A DNA stretch of 64,000 bases from Amoeboaphelidium occidentale (taxonomy: Eukaryota > Aphelidiomycota > Aphelidea): contig JALGPX010000049.1 in the NCBI GenBank assembly GCA_023515795.1, positions 1 through 64,000 of the forward strand, read 5' to 3'. The notes under the pieces were generated by a model that saw only the letters and a list, made by a program, of their open reading frames with translations, ran no database searches and had not been told where the DNA came from. Made by a program: the position numbers and the translations under genes. Positions 29,434 to 39,934 of the stretch are shown in pieces. How positions within the stretch are numbered: the first letter of the stretch is position 1; each line of letters opens with the position of its first letter.

Positions 29434-29518
29434 GGCTCAATAGTTCAGTGGTAGATCGACTGTCTCGTAGTTTTTATCGCGTTAACAGTAGGTCCCGGGT
29501 TCAATCCCCGGTTGGGCC
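29434..29518 (+). tRNA. tRNA-Thr (anticodon CGT) with 14-nt intron
   Basis: A full cloverleaf can be drawn. The acceptor stem is GGCTCAA/TTGGGCC (seven pairs, one G-T). The D arm has GTTC-AGTGGTA-GATC with one mismatch. The anticodon stem is ACTGT/ACAGT. The T arm is CCGGG-TTCAATC-CCCGG. The anticodon loop is extended to 21 bases; reading it as CT-CGT-A, then a 14-nt intron after position 37, then A gives anticodon CGT (Thr, codon ACG). B box GGTTCAATCC is intact, and a T-run (ttttt) right after the gene fits Pol III termination. It lies between Cbf5 and a hypothetical gene. Confidence 0.92.
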
Positions 29519-29606
29519 TTTTTAACAAATTTCAAGTGTTGGATTTACTTTTTGACCTTTCATTTATTTCTTACGCATGTTAGTAACATCCACCTTTATT
29601 CTCCTC

Positions 29607-30302
29607 TTAAGAGGGAATAGCTGGCCTGAAGAATGAAACGCCCGCTTTTTCACGATATCGCCTTCCTATGTAAAACGATGCGAGACCAAAGAACCCAAGG
29701 AAAATATCAATTGGTTTTGAGAGCAGAACTAGAAAATAGACTGATTGCATATACTGAAAACACAATCCTGTTGAAAATAAGACCATCCTTTGCCGAAATA
29801 TTCCAAGTATTGACACTGCATTTCCAAACAGCACAATACCTTGTAACACGATCAACGATATGTTTCCAGAATAGATTGCTGTACCAGCAATATTGATCAA
29901 TGAAAATAAACTTAATAGCCCAACAGATATATAATACAACCTCAGCAAAAGCTTTAAATCCTTTTCAGAAGTCGCAGATGGAAGCAGAACCAATGGGGGA
30001 TTAGTCAAAGATATTGTTCCATCTTCAGTTGGTTCTTCAGCAATCTTCTTTCTCGCACTATCAGATACTTGAAGCAATTGACCGATTTCAGTCACCCTCT
30101 TACCGACCACTGAAGTTTTATTTGGTAATATGATCTGAGACGGAATCTTATCGAATAGAACTTCTCGAGGATCTTTGCCCTTATCTTTGCGTTTGAATAT
30201 TCCATTGTAAAAGTAAATCCAATTATTCGAAATCTCCAAATCAACTTTAGTATCGACTAAAGTGTTCACATTCAAACTGTTTGAATTGCCTTCTTGTGCC
30301 AT
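29607..30302 (-). CDS. Hypothetical membrane protein
   Basis: A 231-aa single-exon protein not assigned to a family. A polar first half (about 120 residues) contains IPSQIILPNKTSVVGKRVTEIGQL. The second half holds four likely membrane segments: LYYISVGLLSLFSLINIAGTAIY, LIVLQGIVLFGNAVSILG, MVLFSTGLCFQYMQSVYFLVLL and IFLGFFGLASFYIG. A basic tail (RRYREKAG) follows. No catalytic motif is visible. The start at 30302 is the first ATG; the PRXL2-like gene starts 66 bp away on the other strand. Confidence 0.7.
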   Translation of the reverse strand: MAQEGNSNSLNVNTLVDTKVDLEISNNWIYFYNGIFKRKDKGKDPREVLFDKIPSQIILPNKTSVVGKRVTEIGQLLQVSDSARKKIAEEPTEDGTISLTNPPLVLLPSATSEKDLKLLLRLYYISVGLLSLFSLINIAGTAIYSGNISLIVLQGIVLFGNAVSILGIFRQRMVLFSTGLCFQYMQSVYFLVLLSKPIDIFLGFFGLASFYIGRRYREKAGVSFFRPAIPS

Positions 30303-30367
30303 CGGTTTATTCTTGAGACAACTTGTCTTGATTGAGAAAAAGCTTACTGATCTTTCTTGCTACTCAC

Positions 30368-31150
30368 ATGTTGCCTTTTCCAATACGAAATACTTCTGTT
30401 CGGCTGGTAAATGTTGAGCCAGTTTCTCCGTCATCGCAGGACTTTTGGGAGGATTACATTCAAGTCAGATTAGCCCAGCTTAAACAGTGTCTGGTATACT
30501 CAGCTAATGATCATACAAAGCAAAAGCTGAGATTTGGCGATATATTGCAAAGCTTTCTTGCTAATGAAACCCGGCCTGATTATACATTCATTGTATTCCT
30601 AAGAAGATTTGGCTGTCCAGTCTGTAGAGCAGTTAGCACAGGATTATCACGATTCGTTAAAGTGTTGCAGGATATTGTGCGGATTAAACTGGTTGCGATA
30701 GCCATAGAAGATATCGGATTTGAAGAGTTCAGAAGGCAGAAGTATTTTAGCGGAGATATATACATTAACGAAGATGGTTCCATGTTCAAAATGATGGAAC
30801 TAAAGACGCTCAGTATAAAGAATGGATTTGGTATATTCGATACACCAAAGATGAATGCAGCTGTAGCTCTTTCTGCCGGAGACTATTTTAATCATACCAG
30901 AGACTTTAATGGTAATCTGGTGCAGCTGGGCGGGTTCTTCGTGCTGGATAACAAAATGGATAAGTTTCTGATGAAGTTCAAAGAAGACTACGCGGGTGAT
31001 ACTCCGGTTGTTGATGAACTATTGCAAGTTCTTAATCTATCAGCTGATTTGATGGAGCGTTTCAACAAATACTCGGACGCTCGACCCATGAAGATTCTTA
31101 ATCTGGCTCAGCAAGTACAAAAGGAAATTCTGGCATCATCTGAAACTTAA
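30368..31150 (+). CDS. Thioredoxin-fold protein, PRXL2/AhpC-TSA-like
   Basis: A 260-aa protein with a peroxiredoxin-like fold of the PRXL2/FAM213 (AhpC-TSA family 2) type. The redox motif CPVC sits in YTFIVFLRRFGCPVCRAVSTGLSRF (about residues 75-99), followed by IKLVAIAIEDIGFEEFRR, YINEDGSMFKMMELK and LVQLGGFFVLDN. PRXL2 relatives act as disulfide reductases or lack clear activity. In some eukaryotes this family (SelU) uses selenocysteine in the CxxC; here both positions are cysteine. The frame begins at a TTG (30332); the ATG at 30368 is chosen. Confidence 0.8.
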   Translation: MLPFPIRNTSVRLVNVEPVSPSSQDFWEDYIQVRLAQLKQCLVYSANDHTKQKLRFGDILQSFLANETRPDYTFIVFLRRFGCPVCRAVSTGLSRFVKVLQDIVRIKLVAIAIEDIGFEEFRRQKYFSGDIYINEDGSMFKMMELKTLSIKNGFGIFDTPKMNAAVALSAGDYFNHTRDFNGNLVQLGGFFVLDNKMDKFLMKFKEDYAGDTPVVDELLQVLNLSADLMERFNKYSDARPMKILNLAQQVQKEILASSET

Positions 31151-31262
31151 TGGCTGCCTTATATTTTTGCTTTTTTAATTATTCCTAGCCTTTTCTTAAT
31201 ATACCATATCGCTAGCTTTTTCTTAAATTCTCCTAATAGAAACGCCGCTGGTTTTTTTTCGC

Positions 31263-32487
31263 ATGAACACTATGTTGATTCAAGTTCCGGACGTCGCAGT
31301 TGATATTTCGGCCAGCACTTTGACTTTCAAGATTGTAGTCAGTCCAGAAGTAATTTCTTCCTTTCATAATGTTCCCTTCTTATCTATTCTTTGTGGTTTA
31401 GGATGATAGAGCTACAGTGCTGTTTAGAACTTTTAAACAAGTCGAGTGGCTGCATGATAAGCTGGTCAATAAGCACAGAGACCTTTTTATACCTCCATTC
31501 CCTGAAAAGCCAACATCATACGAGGCAGATTACATTGAAAAGAAGCGCCTTCAAGTTGAGAGGTTCCTAAGAAAGATCTTTAGTCGCAAAGAGATTGTCG
31601 AAGATGGTGATACTCAATACTTTTTATCAGAAGCAATGACACCTTTGGATATATCAAATGCCTCTTCAAAGAAGTCTTTAGGGCAGGGAAAGAAGTCTAG
31701 TATAACTGGTTTACTGGGATTTGTTCTGAAAACTGATTATCATCAGGGCTTTCGGGTATTTGTGGCTAGCGAGTACGTAGTTGAGGGCATTGATGATCAG
31801 GATGAGTTTTTGACGAGGAAGAATTACATTTTGACAATGGAGAACAATTTTAATGCGGTTGTGGATGCAACTTCGAAAATGATCAAACTTAAAGAGAGTC
31901 TGGCCAGAGTTACACATAATATGGGAGCTGCTTTTGCTGAGCATTTGTCTGAAGCTAATTTTACGTCTGTATTCCAAGAGTTTACTCTTAAATCGAAACA
32001 AATTTCACATGATAAAACCAGGAATGAAGTATTTTCCTTTGGAGACATCATGCTGGAGTACAGCCATTCGATGATCTCTTTGAAGCGGTTGATGAATGAA
32101 CGAACAGATGTGCTTGTGGATTATGTCGAAGCATGCAAAACTAAAGCAAAGAAGTTTGAGAAAGTTCAAAAACTGAAGTTAAAGGGATCTGTCGTTGTTG
32201 ATGAGGAGTTGGCAGCTGTTGAAGAACAGAATCAGGTAACTTTCGCTTTTATATCTTTTATAACTTTAAAGGCTGATTTGGATGTTGACAAGAAAAAGAA
32301 ACTGTTTGAGCAAGTGAAAGTTAGTCTTACAAGAGAATTCGTGAGGTTTGAGAAGGACAAAAGTCGTGATATTCGACAAGCGCTCAAAGACTACGCAGCT
32401 ATTCAAGTTAAATATGAAACACAGAAGACGGATCTGCTAAAAGACGTCTTGGCTCAGTTGGACTCAATGAAACCACAACCTCAATAG
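31263..32487 (+). CDS. PX-BAR sorting nexin (3 exons)
   Basis: Exons 31263-31349, 31402-32235 and 32272-32487 give 378 aa. Intron 1 (52 nt) must be removed to complete the PX domain: ...LTFKIVVSPE joined to DDRATVLFRTFKQVEWLHDKLVNKHRD, then FIPPFPEKP, a phosphoinositide-binding-type loop. Intron 2 (36 nt, gtaact...aaag) is a multiple of three without a stop, so it would read through unnoticed; its removal deletes VTFAFISFITLK from an otherwise charged BAR coiled coil. A BAR-like helical region occupies about residues 170-378. SNX-BAR proteins tubulate endosomes in retromer or recycling pathways. Short length and PX sequence suggest the SNX5/6/Vps17 or SNX4 side, not settled. Confidence 0.83.
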
Positions 32488-32532
32488 AATTCTTAACGTA
32501 AAGCTTTTTTCATTGCAATCAAGCAACAGAAA

Positions 32533-33408
32533 ATGATCAAGTTGGACAGAACACCAAAAACAGCGCGTGGAAAGAGGGCCATGAAGAAGATGGAGCCTAA
32601 AGTGGAAGAAAACACGAAGGCTGCCCTGTTTTTGAAGGGTAATAAGGCGTCACAGATGCTCCAGGATCTTTCTACTGATTTGGCATTGCTAAAGAAACCA
32701 CACGCTGTTACTTTATCAAAGAAGAATGATATTCGACCATTTGACGATACAACAGAGTTGGAGTTCTTAGCGCAGAAGAACGATACGTCCCTTTTTGTAT
32801 TCTCAAGCAGCAACAAGAAGCGCCCTAACACTGTACTAATTGGTCGCATGTTTGACGGCAAAGTTCTTGATATGATGGAAATGAATGTGTCAGATTACGA
32901 AGGGATACGCGCATACGGAAATGGATGCGGTGTTGGTAAGAAGCCATTAGTCGTGTTTTCTGGAGAAGCTTTTTCGAAGGAGAGTGGCGTTCCTGGTATG
33001 GTTAAATCTTTGTTCTTGGACTTCTTCCGCGGTGATAAAGTTAAGGAGATTGCTTTGAATGGCTTAGAACATGTGATCTCTGTCACGGCATTGGGTCAGG
33101 AGAAGTTTAACTTCAGAGCGCACACTATTCAGTTAAAGAAATCCGGAACCAAAGTACCGCGAGTTCAGCTTCAAGAAATGGGTCCACATTTTGATTTCAC
33201 TGTTGGTAGAGTTAAGGAAGCCGACGAAGAGGCTCTAACTGAAGCACTCAAGGTTCCTGCACAGAAGAAAGCTAAGAAGGAAAAGAATATTGCTATTGAT
33301 GCTCTCGGAAAGACTGGCCGTATTCATGTTGGTAAACAGGACTTCGCTAAGTTGCAGACAAGAAAGATGAAGGGTTTGTCAAAAAGAAAAATTGAACAGG
33401 TTGAGTAA
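32533..33408 (+). CDS. RPF2: Ribosome biogenesis factor Rpf2 (Brix domain)
   Basis: A 291-aa protein starting TPKTARGKRAMKKMEPKVEENTKAALF, the typical Rpf2 N-terminus, followed by a Brix domain (GNKASQMLQDLSTDLALLKKPHAV ... LFVFSSSNKKRPNTVLIGRMFDGKVLDM ... GLEHVISVTALG) and a Lys-rich tail. With Rrs1, Rpf2 recruits the 5S RNP to pre-60S particles in the nucleolus. It follows the sorting nexin by 45 bp on the same strand and is convergent with the DUF2408 gene, 31 bp between stops. Confidence 0.95.
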   Translation: MIKLDRTPKTARGKRAMKKMEPKVEENTKAALFLKGNKASQMLQDLSTDLALLKKPHAVTLSKKNDIRPFDDTTELEFLAQKNDTSLFVFSSSNKKRPNTVLIGRMFDGKVLDMMEMNVSDYEGIRAYGNGCGVGKKPLVVFSGEAFSKESGVPGMVKSLFLDFFRGDKVKEIALNGLEHVISVTALGQEKFNFRAHTIQLKKSGTKVPRVQLQEMGPHFDFTVGRVKEADEEALTEALKVPAQKKAKKEKNIAIDALGKTGRIHVGKQDFAKLQTRKMKGLSKRKIEQVE

Positions 33409-33439
33409 GGAACAATAGATTTCAAAAAATTTAGTATTA

Positions 33440-34839
33440 CTATTGGTTTTGAATTTCATAAACCAAAGCGTAGTCTTCTTCTAGCAATGAAGATAGCAAA
33501 GCTTGACCTTTTGGTGCAAAAGATCCATCATCGCCAACAAAACGTCCATTCACACGTCTTCCATCCATCTGGCTCAATCTCTGACGCAAAGATTCAAACT
33601 TGGCGTCTAATTCAGTCTCAAGTTTTTTAGCAACTTCTGTTGAACCATGTTGAGTCGCATAATGTGCAAAAGCTCTTTCACTTCTAACTTTCTTCAAACC
33701 ATCTCTAATAGAAATCAATTCTTGATGGAAGTTTGATAACTTTGGATCAACAGATTCTCCAACATTCAAGTTTCTAGCAAAGAAAGAGTTCAAACTGGAA
33801 TAACCACTAGAGATCAATGCACCGACATTAGAAGAAGCCTTAATTGTGCCTTTCTTCAAGTGATCGACTGCATCCCAGATACTCTTTTGCAAGGTATGCG
33901 CCTGTTTCTCTTCGATTGCTTCTTTGTCAAGACTATCCAAAACTTGTTTCAACTTTGCAAACACGGGCGTTCCCTCAACAGCATCATTCGTAGGACCAGA
34001 AAGCAACTCATGAACTTTATCATAAGCCTCTTCCAACAAAGACTGAATAAAAGCCTGTCCTTCTGGAACAGCATTTGGGTCAGACGAAGGATTCCAGTCA
34101 GCAGGAACAAATTTTCCGTCCTTCTTGGATGCATCAATTGAACGCAAAGTTTCTTGTATCAACTGTAACTTTCCTAAATGAACAGGTTGACCGGTCTTCT
34201 CCCTATCAGCTGCTAATGCGTCCAACTCTTTGATAGCATCTTCCAAGCGCTTTTTTAACGGAGCCAAGAATTGGTTAATAGGTTCATTTGCCAACAACAA
34301 CAAACGCGCAGCACGATGGGTATGGTACAGCAAAGTGAACATAACAGCTAAATATGTTAAGTTTCGAACCTCAAACCAAAAGAACCTTGCCCAAGACCAA
34401 CTTCACCTTTAGCAGTTAAAAACTTTTGATCTTTAACGTTTTGATTCTCAACACGATTAATTCTGTCCTGAATGAGCGAGACTTCCTTATTTGAATAGTA
34501 GCCCCTTCTCTTAAGATGTTCTAAATCGTTTCTTGCCTTAACCAACTGGTCGTAAGGCTCAAAGAGAGCTGGATCAACATGCCATGCTGCATCCAACAGA
34601 ACAGAATACAAATCAAACAAGGAAGCCAATTCAAGCTGTAGTTCAGTAACTTTCTCAAGAGGCAGAGGCGTTTCCTTGTTAAAATACTCGTCAGCCTTCA
34701 AGTTTACGTCCCAAATTTCTGCAGCAATCTTTTCGATATCCTCCCTCAATGCCAACTGATGCTGCCCGCCAGCCTGTTTAATTTTGGCTTTCAAGTCGTG
34801 AATAGTTTGGAAAAGCGGTGTGTAGTCTGTTTTGAACAT
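33440..34839 (-). CDS. DUF2408 family protein (2 exons)
   Basis: The two reading frames 34839-34377 and 34347-33440 are one gene joined by a 29-nt intron (gtttga...tttag, phase 1), 456 aa. The N-terminus (DYTPLFQTIHDLKAKIKQAGGQHQLALREDIEKIAAEIWDVN) and the middle (MFTLLYHTHRAARLLL, VPEGQAFIQSLLEEAYDKVHELL) match the fungal DUF2408 family, which is predicted helical with no established function. The join gives ...GQGSFAVMFTLLYHTHR. The intron is at the short limit seen in this window, so the exact junction deserves RNA support. Confidence 0.82.
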
Positions 34840-35054
34840 TTCTGGGAGAAACAGCGATCAACAAAGCTAGCAAACTTTACCGGGCCTTCGTTTTAGTTTG
34901 CGCCTTTCAGTTAATTCCGTTATTTAAAGTTTTTTCTAAGAGTGACCATTAGCGCATGTTCCGAAGACTTTACCGTGTCGAGCTGCAGTAACTTGGCCTC
35001 TCATTCACCTTTTTGCTCACTTTGAAACTCGCGAATTTCCTTAAATCTCAACAA

Positions 35055-36002
35055 ATGGTGGCTACCGTAATTTCTGCAGTGCAAATCGCAAAGAAGTACA
35101 GGGAAGAGATAACTCAAACAGCATCATCCCGTCCTGATAGTGCGCATCAGCCTAAGCTCGTGGCATTCTTGGCTAATGATGATCCTTGCGCAGAGAAGTA
35201 CGCCGAATGGACGCAGAAGACATTCAAGGATATCGGCGTAGCGGCTTTCGAAGTAAGGTCCATTGCAAGAACTGAGCTGGAGGAAGCGATTATCCAAGCT
35301 AATGAAGATCCTTCTGTTCATGGCATTCTTGTGTATTATCCCGTGTTTGGTGATCCTCAAGATCAGTACATTCAAAGCGTTGTGTCTCCGCATAAGGATG
35401 TTGAAGGCCTTTGTCATATTTACAAGTTTAATATGTACCACAATGTCAGGTTCTTAGATCCTGAAAGTGTCCCGGAAGAACGCAGAAGAAAATGCATTAT
35501 TCCGTGTACACCTCTTGCGATTGTTAAAGTGCTGGAATACTGTCAAGTTTACAATACGCTGAAACCTGTTGGTACTGCTTTACACGGAAAGACTATTACA
35601 ATTATTAATCGCTCTGAAATTGTTGGTCGTCCCTTGGCTGCATTGCTGGCTAATGATGGCGCGAAAGTGTATTCTGTTGATGTTAACGGAATACTGGAGT
35701 TTCATAGAGGTCCTGCGTTGTCTTTAAAGCGTCATGAAGTTTCTGAGTGCTCCAAAACGCCGGAGGAAGTCCTTCCGGTTTCAGATGTCGTCATCACTGG
35801 TGTTCCAAGCAAATCATACAAAGTAAAAACAAGCTTATTGAAGGATGGCGTGGTTGCTGTAAATTTCTCTTCAGACAAGAACTTTGATGATGACATTAAG
35901 GAGAAGGCTTCCTTGTATGTTCCATCCGTTGGTAAAGTCACGGTTTTGATGTTGCACAGAAATTTGCTACGACTCCACGAATACATGAGTAGAACTGCAT
36001 AA
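35055..36002 (+). CDS. MTD1: NAD-dependent 5,10-methylene-THF dehydrogenase
   Basis: A 315-aa protein matching the monofunctional fungal enzyme Mtd1 rather than trifunctional C1-THF synthase. Motifs are KLVAFLANDDPCAEKYAEWTQKTF, EDPSVHGILVYYPVFGDPQDQYIQSVVSPHKDVEGL, the nucleotide-binding segment TITIINRSEIVGRPLAALLANDGAKVYSVD and SVGKVTVLMLHRNLLRLHEY. It oxidises methylene-THF to methenyl-THF with NAD in the cytosol. The frame is open from a TTG at 35013, but the ATG at 35055 precedes family homology. Confidence 0.93.
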   Translation: MVATVISAVQIAKKYREEITQTASSRPDSAHQPKLVAFLANDDPCAEKYAEWTQKTFKDIGVAAFEVRSIARTELEEAIIQANEDPSVHGILVYYPVFGDPQDQYIQSVVSPHKDVEGLCHIYKFNMYHNVRFLDPESVPEERRRKCIIPCTPLAIVKVLEYCQVYNTLKPVGTALHGKTITIINRSEIVGRPLAALLANDGAKVYSVDVNGILEFHRGPALSLKRHEVSECSKTPEEVLPVSDVVITGVPSKSYKVKTSLLKDGVVAVNFSSDKNFDDDIKEKASLYVPSVGKVTVLMLHRNLLRLHEYMSRTA

Positions 36003-36018
36003 ACACCTTTAAATTCTA

Positions 36019-37015
36019 TTATTGAGTCTGTGCAGATTTTGCAGTGTGCTGCTTTGTGAGTTTAGAAACTCTATCTATCCAGCTGTATCTTTGTGGTGTT
36101 GAAACCTTTTGAGAGGCATCTGTTGTAAATTTAACGTGAAGGTCTTGTCGTGGTTCACTAATGGTAAAGTGATTACGCACGATAATGCTCTTCGATGCAA
36201 CGTTATTATCTTGAAAAACTTTCTTGGTAGACATTTTAACCGGCGATTTGTACTCTGCGCTGTATGTAGTTGTGCCATCAAAACCATCATCATGTTGCTT
36301 CCTTTCCTTGTAGTCTTTTAAGGCTTTGTTCTCTGTGTTTCTACCAAATTTAAGACCACGTTCATAAATCTATACAATCAGTATGTAGTGTTCCATACCA
36401 AGTTACCATATTCCCATTGGCGTTCTTATTGAACGACTTGTGATCTACAGTCGGATTCCTGGGATCCTCACTAGCGCATCCATAGTTTGCAAAAGGTGGA
36501 GCTCTTAGTACTTTTCTACTAGAGTCACTTTGAACTGAAGGTACTCCAGCTGGTCTTATAACAACAACATCACGCCTAGACGGTGTAGTTTTATCAAACT
36601 TCCTCTCCATAACAGCATCTTTAGAGACTTTCTTCTTTGACCTGTTTTCATAGTACTCATTGGTAATATTGGTTTGAACTTGAGTCTCTTTTAGTATCAG
36701 AAGCTTTTGGCTTGGTCTATCTTCCTCAGTCTGAACTGTTTCATCAACATGCTTTTGATCATCATCCTCATCTGGAACTTGATATCCAGTAGCCTGATCA
36801 ATATGATCACCTTCTGCTTGAGCGTTGTAGCCTTTTAACTTATCTTTCCTTGTTTTATCAGAAGAGTATGGTTCAGTTGATTTCCAGCAATATTGCCTCT
36901 GGTACTCTGTTTCATAACCTGATACCTGTTGAGATGATGAGGTTTTAGAAGCAGTGTTGTTCTTTTTATTCTTTGTGGGGCTTAGATTCCCTGTTCTATT
37001 AGAATTATGTCGCAT
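36019..37015 (-). CDS. MDM1-like microtubule/centriole protein (2 exons)
   Basis: Exons 37015-36407 and 36369-36019 join in phase 0 across a 37-nt intron to 319 aa. The N-terminal motif GYETEYQRQYCWKST closely matches the SEYQRQFVWKT repeats of animal MDM1, a microtubule-binding protein of centrioles and basal bodies. A second, weaker repeat is seen in TTYSAEYKSPVK in exon 2. The rest is charged and probably disordered, with short conserved-looking blocks (EDPRNPTVDHKSFNKN, RYSWIDRVSKL). It starts 50 bp after the MMS19 stop on the same strand. In context with B9D1 and the OFD1-like gene, a basal-body role is a reasonable inference. The start is the first ATG after the MMS19 stop. Confidence 0.68.
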
Positions 37016-37064
37016 CTTTGCTCTTTTCACCTCTGTAAAAGAATCGAAGCTTTCAACATGCAGC

Positions 37065-39876
37065 TCAAACTTGGTCTTCAGAGACCAATAGCCAGACGTT
37101 CCTGCACTCAGCAGCTTCTCCGCGAACCAGCCTCTTAGGATCATCAACACATTTTGCCAAGTGCCTCGCCACCATTCGCTTGTAAGGAAATAACACAGAG
37201 TGTTTTACTTTACACAATTCCTTCAGGACTTTCAAAGAATTAATTCTAACAGTGACATGGTAAGGAGGAACGCTCAGCTTGAATAGAAGTTGTATAAGTC
37301 TGCCGATATCATTTTCCAACAGCTGTGAAGAGGTCTTCATTATCTTTGCAAAAACAGTTAACGTGGAACTTAGAAGGTCAGTGTTTGAAGTTTCTAAGCA
37401 GCTAAGCAGTAATTCCATTTGATTATGAACTTGTTCTTGCATTATCTGCAGTGGAGTATTCTGAAGCAATACAGAAAAGGCAAATAGTATTGCTTCTTTG
37501 TCTAGGCATTGGCAAAACTGTTCTTGAATAAGAGGCAATGCGGTATAGTATAATTTCTGATGTGACAGCTTCGATAATTTAAATCCGTTCTCCTTCGAAA
37601 AGAATTCTGGGGGATCGCATATGAGTTTGAACAATTTGAAGTCTTCTGAATTCTTGCAGTTATTTAAATAGTTCTTCAAGATTGATTTTGATGAGTTTAA
37701 CGATACTGCGAAAGCGCCAGAGCATAAGAGGGCTAATGCAAAAGAACTGTCTGAAGCCAAGCTTTCCACGAGACCTCTCGAATTCTTGTCATCCAGCTTG
37801 CAATAAAGAGAAGCTAGAATAACAGAAACTTGCTTTTCTACTCCATCCGCAGGCTTCATTCTGAAATCTGAAAATACTGCGATTGAATCTCTTGGGCAAC
37901 CTGTAACAACACTAGCAATAAAGAATAAATCAGTTGGACTATTGCTGGAACCCGTGTACATAGTTTTGAATGACTTCAGAGTTTCTTCTGTGAGACAACG
38001 CGAAAGTCCAACAACACCACTATTCAAACAGTTTTGATCAAATTCAGTCTTGTCTCTGTGTTCATGGACTATTTTAAAGCATCCATTCACTAACTCAGTA
38101 CTAAGCTCTTTGCGAAATTCAAGTTCAAAACATTTCAAAAATAGTCGAAATCTTCCTTGTGAAAAATCTTTCTGCAACATCTGAGCAACTTGCTCTACGA
38201 TACAACGATAAAGCTGTTGAACTTCAAGTAAGCTCTCGATAACATTCAGCTTATCATCTTTGGACAACAAACTTAAACAGCTGGCTCTCACTTCTTCATG
38301 ATTGTTTTGCTCCAATACTCTAATAAGATTCAAAGCTGATGATTTCATATGCTCCTCTTCTAGAAGCTTGAATGCAAGGCCAACTATTTGCTGCACATGC
38401 GCATTCTCTGCAAATAATCTTTTGCTAGTGCAAAATAGCTCAATGGTTTTGATACAAGTCTGTTTCAAGCTATCTGATGCTTCCTCGGATTGCAAGAAAG
38501 TTAACAGAGTTTCAGCAATCTGTAATGAATCTTTCGTCAATAATTCAACTTTATCTGGGAAGGCTTTGCTTAGTTGCATTCCACAAGAGAGTACACCATA
38601 GTAAAATTCTGTGATTTGACGTCGCCTTGGTGCGTAATTTGATATTCTCAACTCTTCCAACACCCATTGTGAGCATTTAGGAAATGTCTGTTTCCAAATA
38701 CCGACAGAGGAGCCACAGAGAGCCGCATAACACTTTGAGTATAGAATGCTGTTTTTTGTTTCTTCCTTTTTCATTAAATCGTAAACCTCTTTCTCAACGA
38801 GATGAACCAACAATGTGCCAACATCAGAAGCAGAGGCAACCTTACCAAGAGAGGCAATAGTAAAAACAACCAACTTACAATCTTCTTCTTCTCCTACATT
38901 AAGGATCAACTTGCAACAATTCCAGATTTCCTCAAGGTACTCAAAATACGAAGCGACACCAAAAACAGAAACGGATGAAGCGATACACATCAACGCGTCT
39001 CTCCTGGCAGATTCGACACTCGATGCCAGTTTCTCCATAAATAAAGCTATTGCAAAATCAGCAAACAATGCACTTGAAGTGAGACATGATCTCAGCGCTT
39101 GTTTCAACTGATCAGCGGTAATACCGTAAGGATCATTAGGAGGAGGCGTGAAAGTAATGGGGAAATAACAGGCCACTACATCAAACAAATCCTCCGCGTG
39201 TTTTTCGATAGGCATATGTGAGACCAAACAGACAAACATGCGAAACACAATTAGCAAACTTCTCGGATCTTTCTCTCCATCCACCGCGTTGATAAAATTT
39301 AAAATGAGCTCATCTGAATTATCCATAAAGCATTCATAGTATCGTGTGATCAAAATAGAAATGAGGCGATAAATGACCAGCCTGGTTGTCTGCACGAACG
39401 ACTGAATCTTCGAGCCATCAAACACACTAAAACAGGGTCAAACCAAACAAATGGCATTACAGTACCTCTGTGATAAACCAATAATAACTTCCTTATCAAC
39501 AGGAACACTCGTCTTGCTTAGAACAGCCAAAATTCCGCACACAGCAGCGTGCACGCTTGGTAGATCGTCAAGTCTTGCTCTAAAGAAATCCAATAGAGCT
39601 TTAGCTTCTGCCTTGTTGTCTAAACCCGGACCATTCTCAATGAACTTGGCAAGCAATTCCAGAGCTAGAAAATGAGGGATTAATTCCTTCAAAGCGCAAA
39701 CCTCTCGTTCGATCTTGAATGTTCTCAGAAGTCAAATACTGGCCACACATAGTTACGAGTTCTATGCAAGAGACTCCATTATCGCGTAGCTTCTGCACAG
39801 CCGTAGTTTCACTGGAGGATCCGACTTCAGCCTGAGAGCCTTCAACGTAATTCTGCACGATAGTATTCAAATTCAT
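37065..39876 (-). CDS. MMS19: MMS19, cytosolic Fe-S targeting HEAT protein (3 exons)
   Basis: Exons 39876-39702, 39664-39466 and 39426-37065 (introns 37 and 39 nt) give 911 aa. The joined N-terminal part reads IQDRTRALELLAKF ... DFFRARLDDLPSVHAAVCGILAVL, the MMS19 N-terminal domain, then YECFMDNSDELILNFINAVDGEKDPRSLLIVFRM and ACYFPITFTPPPNDPYGITADQLK (a strongly conserved MMS19 block). HEAT repeats follow, ending VDDPKRLVRGEAAECRNVW. MMS19 hands Fe-S clusters to DNA polymerases, primase and XPD helicase as part of the CIA targeting complex. Length is close to family norm. Confidence 0.93.
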
Positions 39877-39934
39877 CAGAGCAAGAAAACGCGTTACAGG
39901 ATCGTTTCAGATGATTTTAATTAAATTAACAGTT

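Noticed and set aside
30600-30640. Selenocysteine use in the PRXL2-like CxxC
   Set aside because: Both positions are TGT cysteine codons; no in-frame TGA at the motif.
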